From Cephalothrix spiralis (taxonomy: Eukaryota; Nemertea; Palaeonemertea; Archinemertea; Cephalotrichidae), in assembly GCA_032353305.1 (NCBI GenBank), contig JAUCNG010388701.1:1-10923 (forward strand): a stretch of DNA of 10,923 nt, given 5' to 3'. The notes beneath the pieces were generated by a model. It was given only the letters and a program-made list of their open reading frames with translations, did not search any database and was not told where the DNA came from. Positions 1-5,909 of this stretch are shown piece after piece (positions within the stretch are counted from its first letter, which is position 1; every line of letters begins with the position of its first letter). A program made the position numbers and the translations under genes.

Positions 1-607
1 TTTCAAAATTCACGATCTGTTAAAATTTCTTTCTCTCAAAAGCAAAAACTGCATCACGATCAGACTCTTAATCTTATACAATTCGTCGATTTTCTAAGAC
101 TCTCGGTGGCGAAGTAGTAGATAGCTGGATCAAAACCCTAGCTCGGCACCCTTTCCATCATTTAGCAAGTGAGCTCCTTAGTAGACACAGCTTCCTGGGT
201 GATTTCCTAGACCAAATCCTGAATTCGTTTGGCGTATCTCCCGTATAGACAAGACCAAATCAGAACATGGCGATTGAATTTTCAGGATTTGAGTGACTAA
301 AAAATTCAGTATGAATTCTCGGTTACGTCATTTTATATTCCAATGTTTACCGAGAATGCACAGAATGATCGTATTTGAGATTTGGTCTGGACAGGCTTTT
401 GAGCCAATAAACGGGGCAAATACGGTTTTAAACAATGATTTGGATAATAATTAAGTATCGGATCAGGAAGCATTTAGGAAAGGAGATTTTTTTACAGAAA
501 AACAATTCTGATAACGAATGAAAAGAATAGGAAAAACTACTCTTTAACTAGTTTTTGAAAATCGCTAAAATAGTTAATTCCTGGTAAAATCACTGAAATA
601 AATGTAC
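1..607. other. non-coding stretch without a recognised gene
   Basis: No open frame with recognisable protein similarity was seen on either strand. The visible structure is a 9-bp perfect inverted repeat, ATTCTCGGT at 315-323 and ACCGAGAAT at 349-357, with a 25-nt loop. The decamer AGACCAAATC also occurs twice (near 209 and 251), with its reverse complement near 379-388. This may be intron or upstream sequence of the plus-strand ankyrin gene, whose earlier exons are not visible here. Confidence 0.5.
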
Positions 608-980
608 GGGAGGTGCCGGGAAATTCCAAAGCGCTAGGCATCGCGGGCGAGGACATTTTTTCGAGCGATATCATCCGCTATGGATCGACCATAGGGGCGG
701 GGATTTTTATAAAATAAATTCGCTTGCATATAGAACAAATGAGCAAAAAACAGAAAAAACTTGAAAATAATTAATTTCAGCCTTTTTTTGCTTTAAAAAA
801 GAGATTTTTCTTGATACTATATAAACACAAATGGCGCTTTGGAGCGCTATGTACTGCCACCCCACTCGGGAACTCGGCGCTGAAAGAGTTCTGTGGATCT
901 AGGCGTTCCACCAATTTCTAGCGCTAGGATCGCTCTAGGCGTCGCTTAGCATCGCTATTTTGAGAATTCCCGGCATACCC
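608..980. mobile_element. putative short non-autonomous DNA transposon (MITE) with terminal inverted repeats
   Basis: The left end reads GGGAGGTGCCGGGAAATTCC. The reverse complement of the right end reads GGGTATGCCGGGAATTCTC, so the two ends form imperfect terminal inverted repeats of about 19 bp. Similarity may continue inwards, since both ends have AGCG, CTAGGC and GCATCGC-type words just inside. The 373-bp interior is richer in GC than its surroundings and has no open frame of note. No clear target-site duplication could be identified, so the boundaries are approximate and no superfamily is assigned. A chance arrangement of GC-rich words is possible but less likely. Confidence 0.45.
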
Positions 981-1289
981 TTTGGACTGTATACATAGTT
1001 GATAATGACTAATTTGATAATTAATCAGGAATCTATTTTTCTAATACTATTGTTTACAACTTACTGCAACTTTAAATCGGTTAAAATAGAGTAATTTTAT
1101 TTGGTTCTGTATCTGTCTTTTAGTGAACAGTCCTTAATGTTTATTTGCGCTAATCTACGTATTCTCTAATCTTTGCGAATCATACTATCACCATATCTAA
1201 CAAAATTAAGATTTGAAAACAATTTTGATATTAAAACTATTCGTATTGAAATATACTGTGTTTTTTAGGCCTTTTTTAATTTTTAAAAA

Positions 1290-1600
1290 TCCCGCCGCCA
1301 GGTTAAAGACATTTCATAAAAGCACCGGCGGTAAAAAAAAAATTATTTCCATTTTTCCGAAGTTTTTTGTTTTTCATTCGACGTCTGGAAATTCCGTCTG
1401 CGTTAAAAAATATTTTTTTTTATTATTTCCATTTTTCCGACGTTTTTTTTCTCTCATTCGACGTCTGAAAATTCCGTCGGCGGTAAAAAAAATTATTTTA
1501 TTGGTTTCTGAAAATGTCTGTCGCCGGCGGTAAAACATTTTTTTTTATTATTTTCATTTTTCGGAAATTTTCACCGGCGGTGTCCGTCAACCAAGTAATT
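1290..1600. repeat. T-rich tandem repeat with CCGNCGGCGG-type junctions, about 80-bp unit
   Basis: The word ATTTTTCCGA recurs at 1351 and 1431, and CATTCGACGTCTG at 1375 and 1455, both exactly 80 bp apart. Unit junctions carry a GC-rich word followed by an A-run: CCGGCGGTAAAA near 1325, CCGTCTGCGTTAAAA near 1394, CCGTCGGCGGTAAAA near 1474, CCGGCGGTAAAA near 1524, and a final ACCGGCGG near 1573. Later units are shorter and decayed (GC-junction spacing of about 47 bp). The block begins with CCCGCCGCC near 1291. The open frame across it is a by-product of poly-T and poly-A runs. Confidence 0.7.
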
Positions 1601-1664
1601 TAATAAATTAACCTTCACACACAGAAAACCAATTTGACTATAAATGCCATGTTATAATTTTTAG

Positions 1665-1859
1665 GCTGTAATTTACGCCAGGCGGACGCTCCTATATATC
1701 CATTACTTCAAGCTGCTGTGTATGGCCGACCTGAAATTGTCGAAATACTTATAAGAAATGGCTGTGATGTTAATGCAATAAATGAATCTAGAGAAAATGC
1801 ACTTCATCTTATTGCACATAGTAGTTCACCTAAACATGTTGAGGTTGCTTCAATTTTAG
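1665..1859 (+). CDS. ankyrin-repeat protein, internal exon A (partial gene)
   Basis: This is an internal exon of a multi-exon ankyrin-repeat protein. It follows a T-rich tract ending in TTTTTAG and stops before GTTAGT. It begins with the last two bases of a split codon (intron phase 1) and ends after the first base of one (phase 1). The 64 whole codons include PLLQAAVYGRPEIVEILIRN, then GCDVNAINESRENALHLIAH, the classic ankyrin pattern of two helices followed by a G-x-D-V-N loop. Its final base joins exon B to give ...SILVASGIDVNALD, which completes a repeat across the junction and strongly supports the splice. Earlier exons are not visible in the window, so the start codon is unknown. Ankyrin repeats generally bind proteins; the partner cannot be inferred. 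Confidence 0.85.
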
Positions 1860-2040
1860 GTTAGTATAAATTTTGTTTTGTCTGTTTGCCCGAACCGTCC
1901 TCGTTCACGGTGCCCCTTAAGGACGATTAGGTCGAAAAAGTTAGGCCAACGTCCAAACTTTGGGAAATAAGAGATACATATTTGATATCTAGGGTCCTTA
2001 AAGCTGCTTTTAACGAGTTACATTGTACTTTCCTTATTTA

Positions 2041-2107
2041 GTTTTCGACAAAATAAAATGCGAATGCGCAGTCAAGTTTTAGGGTTGCGCATGCGCAAAT
2101 CGAAAAC
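2041..2107. repeat. imperfect hairpin with a 14-bp GC-rich palindrome
   Basis: The ends GTTTTCGA (2041-2048) and TCGAAAAC (2100-2107) are perfect reverse complements. Inside, ATGCGAATGCGCA (2059-2070) pairs imperfectly with TGCGCATGCGCA (2086-2097). The right arm contains the perfect 14-bp palindrome TTGCGCATGCGCAA (2085-2098). It is probably a decayed inverted-repeat element; the palindrome also resembles an NRF-1 site, but function is not implied in an intron. Confidence 0.55.
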
Positions 2108-2183
2108 ATTACTATAGATTCCGGAATAATAGGTGCACGTTTCTATCTGTCTGAAATACAATTATATGACGTAAAATCAGCCT

Positions 2184-2260
2184 TTACCGAGTTATTAAGA
2201 GTCAAAATTGTCCAATTGTACCGTAAAATTTGGAAATTTTGACTCTCAGTAACTCGATAA
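2184..2260. repeat. long near-perfect inverted repeat (hairpin)
   Basis: The arm at 2189-2215 (GAGTTATTAAGAGTCAAAAT plus seven bases) matches the reverse complement of 2230-2255 with only two substitutions and one extra base over about 26 bp. The loop is about 14 nt. Pairing continues outwards a few bases (TTACCGAG with CTCGATAA). This is typical of the core of a foldback or palindromic MITE. No target-site duplication was recognised. Confidence 0.7.
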
Positions 2261-2690
2261 CGACTTGTGTTAGACCATATAAGTGTATTATGAAAAAAGT
2301 TCGATCTACCAAGATTTTTTTACGGAATCAACTCGTTTTAAAAATTATTTTTTTTGCAAATTTCCACCTTCATTTTTCATTAGGCTTGTTATCATGTATA
2401 TTTTAAAATAACAAAACATGTATTAAATGGCTGAATAACACTTTAATTTTAAATCATTGCTAAGCTAATGTTTGAGAAAATCGACTATTACTCTGGCTAA
2501 CATGAGTCGATGCGGCCCCGCGATCACGAGTCCTTCAAGATTTAATTATATCAAATAAAATGCGGATTAATAAACAGAGTAGAGTAACGTACTACATGTA
2601 TACATAAAACGAAAAACAAAAATAAAATGTTGAAGATATGCTTTGAAGAGGCATTTTTGTTTACAAGGCTTTAATTTCATATAGGATCAT

Positions 2691-2726
2691 ATGGAGCTCC
2701 CATTTCGCAACAATTTGGTACCATTA
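2691..2726. repeat. short dispersed repeat, copy 1
   Basis: GAGCTCCCATTTCGCAACAA followed by TTTGGTACCATT closely matches GAGCTCCAGTTCGCAGCAA plus TTTGGTACCATT near 9172-9202, in the same orientation. Flanking similarity fades quickly. It is probably a fragment of an interspersed element; no coding content is inferred. Confidence 0.5.
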
Positions 2727-3152
2727 TTGTTTAGCGTTACAGGGGTGATTTGCGAAAAGGGTACCGTGCTAAGGTACATGTTTATTCCCATCTTGATACC
2801 CAAGGTTATAATCTACGACAGGTTTCAACTTCAAATTTTGCCGCTTATAAATTTCACTGAAGTTGGATTATTCGAAAACGAGTAATGCGCTCTCAAGGTG
2901 ATGGGGAGCTTTGCGCGAATCATCAAAAACCTTGAGTATCAAGATGGTTTATTCCTGCATAAGCGCAAGAGGTTGTATCAATGTACAGATATCTACCTCT
3001 TGTTTACTAGAGTTCGAAAAGATGTGAATGGGGACAAAAAAAGCATTTGTGGTATGCAAATATTTTCCATGAAACATCCCCCATTGCATATTTCTTGTTA
3101 AAAAGTCTAATATCATTTGATTATATTTATATCATTTTCGTTTATTTTTCAG

Positions 3153-3472
3153 TTGCATCTGGTATTGATGTCAATGCACTGGATCAAAACAGTTTAGCGC
3201 CTTTGCATAAAGCATGTCTTGAAATATGCCAAGAAATATTAAAGTCACCTAGAGTTAATATTGATATAAAAACATTATCTGGTGATACACCTTTAAAAGT
3301 TGCTGTTGATACGAAAAAGACTGAGCTTGTTGAGTGTCTATTAGACAAAAGTTGTAGTCGAGATGAGAAGGACAGTACTGGAATGACTGCATTGATGGTG
3401 TCCTGTGAGCAAGGACCAGTTAGTATCGACATGACTAGAACGATAATCGAGTCGGGTTGTGATTTGGATTTG
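3153..3472 (+). CDS. ankyrin-repeat protein, internal exon B (partial gene)
   Basis: This is the second visible exon of the plus-strand ankyrin gene. It lies between the acceptor TTTATTTTTCAG and the donor GTATGT. It starts with two bases completing the valine codon split from exon A and ends at a whole codon (phase 0). The 106 codons encode about three and a half ankyrin repeats: ASGIDVNALDQNSLAPLHKA; a shorter degenerate unit ending SPRVNIDIKTLSGDTPLKVA; DTKKTELVECLLDK then DSTGMTALMVSCEQG; and a last helix ending RTIIESGCDLDL. Translation continues past the donor in the genomic sequence, but that extension is not ankyrin-like and joining to exon C is far better. The middle repeat lacks some consensus positions, as is common in divergent ankyrins. 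Confidence 0.88.
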
Positions 3473-3568
3473 GTATGTTATGAAATTGTTTTTCCTCTTT
3501 CTTACATAAAATCGCACCCTCAAGGTTGCAAGAATTATAGCGATTTAGCTGTACAAATCGGTGGGAGT

Positions 3569-3640
3569 CCGCCCGGTTAGCCCAGTCGGTGTCCGAGCTT
3601 GAGACTCATGATCGTTGGTTCGAGCCCCGTTCGATGAGAT
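3569..3640 (+). mobile_element. tRNA-derived SINE-like head with pol III A and B boxes
   Basis: The A box TAGCCCAGTCGG (3578-3589) fits the pol III consensus TRGCNNARYNGG at every position. The B box GGTTCGAGCCC (3617-3627) also fits well. The leader GCCCGGTTAGCCCAGTCGGT resembles the 5' half of animal tRNA-Lys, but the anticodon arm is shortened and the would-be acceptor end (GTTCGATGAG) does not pair with GCCCGGT. It is therefore a tRNA-like promoter head, not a working tRNA. The downstream body of the SINE could not be delimited; it may extend into the TGCG-rich block. Insertion is in the sense direction of the host gene. Confidence 0.72.
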
Positions 3641-3654
3641 ATGCCCAGAGATCG

Positions 3655-3930
3655 GCACGAATGCGAAGATGCGGCTATCCGCAAAGAAATGCAAAGATCC
3701 GCATTCTAGTTGCGTAATTGCATCTACGCAAATTTGGACAGATGCTACGGCAATGCGCTGATTGCGTATTTATGAAAAAATGCGATAATACCATGCGCAC
3801 ATTTTTTGTTGGGTTGGGGACTTTGCATATTCTCAAACACCGGAATCTCCGCAACCAGCGTATCACCGCAGCCTCTGCCCAAATATGATAGACGCGTGTT
3901 AACTAGATTGCGGATATTTGAATTTTTTTC
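3655..3930. repeat. TGCG/CGCA-rich irregular repeat block
   Basis: Words such as ATGCGAAGATGCGG, ATCCGCA, GTTGCGTAATTGC, CTACGCAAATT, GATTGCGTATT, AATGCGATAA and CATGCGCAC crowd this stretch at spacings of roughly 10-30 bp, on both strands. No strict period was found. It may be the body of the SINE whose head precedes it, or a decayed satellite. Confidence 0.4.
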
Positions 3931-4258
3931 AAACACCGCAAAGTCATAGTTCTAGACACGTATGCGTTCGATTACACCTTCAGCTATGTGGCCAATATAT
4001 ATTTTTTTCGAAATAGTTATTGCCCGGGGCCCGCAAAATGGATAAAACCTCATAATAAAATAACTTCTTATTACGGTATTTTAAAGTCCATATTAATATG
4101 GGTCCTTTCGTAAAAAAATATATGAGGCCCAGAGGCCTAAAATGTGCCAAACCTGACAAGGCTTCTAAAAATGTAAGGGTGGTTGAGGATGACGTTGACA
4201 ATATGAAGGGGCTACGATTCGATCTTTTTAATTAAGTTTTTCCATTGTTTTTTTTCAG

Positions 4259-4493
4259 TTTGATAATCAGAAAATGACTGCTCTCCACAGAGCAGCTTAC
4301 TGTGGTCATTTAGATATTGTGAAATTACTAATGGACTGTGGTTGTATGTCACTGAACAAAAAGGATAGAAATGGACGATCGCCTCTGTTCCTTGCTACTA
4401 GTCGTGGATACACTGAAATAGTTAACTATTTAATTTCATTAGGCGCTGATTTTTCCATTCCAAATAAGGAGGAGAAATCTCCTCTATATGTCG
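4259..4493 (+). CDS. ankyrin-repeat protein, exon C (last visible exon)
   Basis: This is the third visible exon of the plus-strand ankyrin gene. It starts at a whole codon after a long T-run ending CAG and ends one base into a codon before a consensus donor GTAAGT. The 78 codons hold the best-conserved repeats of the gene: MTALHRAAYCGHLDIVKLLM, GRSPLFLATSRGYTEIVNYL, and the start of another (EEKSPLYV). Joined to exon B it gives CDLDLFDNQKMTALHRAA, a perfect repeat junction. The donor implies another exon, yet no continuation is seen before 5909 or beyond. If the intron is retained, the frame runs to a TAG at 4586-4588. The gene is therefore incomplete here: either its next exon lies outside the window, with the minus-strand gene nested in an intron, or its 3' end is lost. 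The methionine at 4274 is internal, not a start. Confidence 0.87.
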
Positions 4494-5252
4494 GTAAGTT
4501 TGTTATTGATATTAAACGGTGTTCAAAAAAAATTGCCAAGATTGAACAAATTTTACATGTACATTGGATGATTTTTTGGTTTGGGTAGGCGCATTATATG
4601 TAAGTACTATAAGTGGCGTTGAAAAGCAAATCATTTAATAGCAGCCTCACTGTAGGCTTTCAAGATACGCGCATGCGCTGCTCAAATTACAGTCTGAGCA
4701 TGATATAAACTAGAATCTGTTAATTAGGAAAATATTTCCATTTGTCGATAGTACAGCAGTTTAGATGTTGCTCTAAGAGGTCACTTCGTGCATTACTTAA
4801 ATTGCAACCGTATCTAATTAAATGGAATCACCCCGACAAATTATGCAAAATAACTGCATATTATGCATGACTATAGTACAATAGAATAAATAAAAATGTA
4901 ATTCATTTTAAAGATACAAAATTATGTACACAATTCAAAACGCGTTTAAAATTAATTTAAGAAATTTAATACACAGTTTACACTTATAAATTTATTATTA
5001 AGAAACAAAATTATATATATAATGTATTATGCTTTATCGGTCTTATTTACACTTTTAAAATTAAATGAATAGATAAGAATTTAGAATTAAAAAGGAATTA
5101 ATATTAAAATATTTGAATTATAATGAAATAATTATCTAACTTATTAATTAAAATTTATGGAATTTAAAATTTATTATATTTTTATTGAAACATACAAATG
5201 TTATAAGTTGACAACAAACCTTTCAATCTACCTAAAACTAATATAATACATG
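4494..5252. other. AT-rich stretch without a recognised gene
   Basis: This stretch is strongly AT-rich, especially 4900-5220. It has a perfect GCGCATGCGC palindrome at 4669-4678 and an AATAAA at 4885-4890 that could serve as a plus-strand poly(A) signal if the preceding intron is retained. No ankyrin-like or kinase-like exon was found on either strand. Confidence 0.6.
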
Positions 5253-5418
5253 TACAGTGGAACCCAAGATAAAGGGACACTCACAATTAGGGACAACCCC
5301 GTAATTAGGGACATTTCTGTGGTCCGGCAGATTATATGTCTCACGATAAGGGACACCCAGGAATTTGGGACACTTCTCCTGGTCCCGTAGGTGTCCCGAA
5401 TTGCGGTGTTCCACTGTA
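5253..5418. mobile_element. pogo/Tigger-like MITE with TA target-site duplication
   Basis: The ends are TACAGTGGAAC at 5253-5263 and GTTCCACTGTA at 5408-5418: perfect 9-bp terminal inverted repeats, CAGTGGAAC, flanked by TA on both sides. TA flanks and CAGTGGAAC-type termini are known for pogo/Tigger elements of the Tc1-mariner superfamily. The interior (about 162 bp between the TAs) carries several AGGGACA words and GGTCC motifs in inverted arrangement and has no coding capacity, so it is non-autonomous. The near-intact termini suggest a fairly recent insertion. Confidence 0.85.
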
Positions 5419-5873
5419 TTTTTAATTTTAAATTATTTTTGCATGAATTTTAACTATAGGAATTTTAAATATTTTTTAAGATGGCTGAAAAAGAATTTTT
5501 AATTTGAAATATTTTGAGAAGAAAATTTAAAGACATGATATAAAAATACGGCAGTAGCCTAGTTAAAAATTACATTGTATATGATTCTAAAACAGATTTA
5601 AATTTAGAATCATTCGTTAAAGTTTTATAGAATCATCGAGACTATATACTCAATAAGCTCGAACCTAGCTCGGTATTTAACTGATGTCTTTTGAGCATGT
5701 CTGTTCTAAATTCTTCTCTGTGAATGATTTTGGCCACTAATTTTGCGACTGCATAGTGCATACGACCAATCCCATTTTTGGTTAGCTTCCAAGTACGAAG
5801 TAGAATTGTCTAAGATACGAAATGACCAAGTAATAAAAAACACGGGTGCTAATGTAAAAAAGTGTTGACCAGT
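5419..5873. other. AT-rich intergenic stretch downstream of the ANK-kinase gene
   Basis: No gene is recognised. It may include distal 3' untranslated sequence of the minus-strand ANK-kinase gene if the proximal ATTAAA is not used. The minus-strand frame at 5706-5903 has no family resemblance and is regarded as spurious. Confidence 0.55.
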
Positions 5874-5879
5874 TTTAAT
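5874..5879 (-). promoter_or_regulatory. candidate poly(A) signal ATTAAA of the ANK-kinase gene
   Basis: ATTAAA on the minus strand lies about 30 nt past the stop codon of the 805-residue gene. The same GGATTAAA lies downstream of the partial copy (10066-10071), and similarity between the two copies ends at this point. ATTAAA is the commonest variant of AATAAA; use of the site is inferred. Confidence 0.45.
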
Positions 5880-5909
5880 CCTTAAAGTTATCAATTTAAG
5901 CAAAATGCT

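Larger units (their letters stand above)
1860..3152 (+). other. intron between ankyrin exons A and B (1293 bp)
   Basis: The donor is GTTAGT and the acceptor is TTTATTTTTCAG, phase 1 on both sides. No gene is seen inside. It holds two hairpins (2041-2107 and about 2184-2260) and a short segment near 2691-2726 that recurs near 9168-9202. Short open frames within it show no protein-family resemblance. Confidence 0.8.
3473..4258 (+). other. intron between ankyrin exons B and C (786 bp)
   Basis: The donor is GTATGT and the acceptor is a T-run ending TTTTTTTTCAG, phase 0. It contains a tRNA-derived SINE-like head (3569-3640), a block rich in TGCG and CGCA words (about 3655-3930), and otherwise AT-rich sequence. 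Open frames on the minus strand inside it (for example 3980-4201) show no recognisable family. Confidence 0.8.

Noticed and set aside
1213-1533. 106-codon plus-strand open frame
   Set aside because: It lies largely over the T-rich tandem repeat; its Phe/Lys-rich translation is what poly-T and poly-A runs produce.
3047-3580. Long plus-strand frame read as one gene from a methionine at 3047
   Set aside because: Its first 35 codons are intronic and lie before a clear acceptor, and its last 36 lie after a clear donor; only 3153-3472 is ankyrin-like.
3569-3640. Functional tRNA gene
   Set aside because: The acceptor ends do not pair, the anticodon arm is shortened and the T stem has a mismatch, so it is a SINE-like relic.
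3980-4201. 73-codon minus-strand frame in the second intron
   Set aside because: No recognisable family, and it is located within a well-supported intron.
5706-5903. 65-codon minus-strand frame just after the kinase gene
   Set aside because: It starts at the edge of the 3' flank, is not conserved in the second copy and has no family resemblance.
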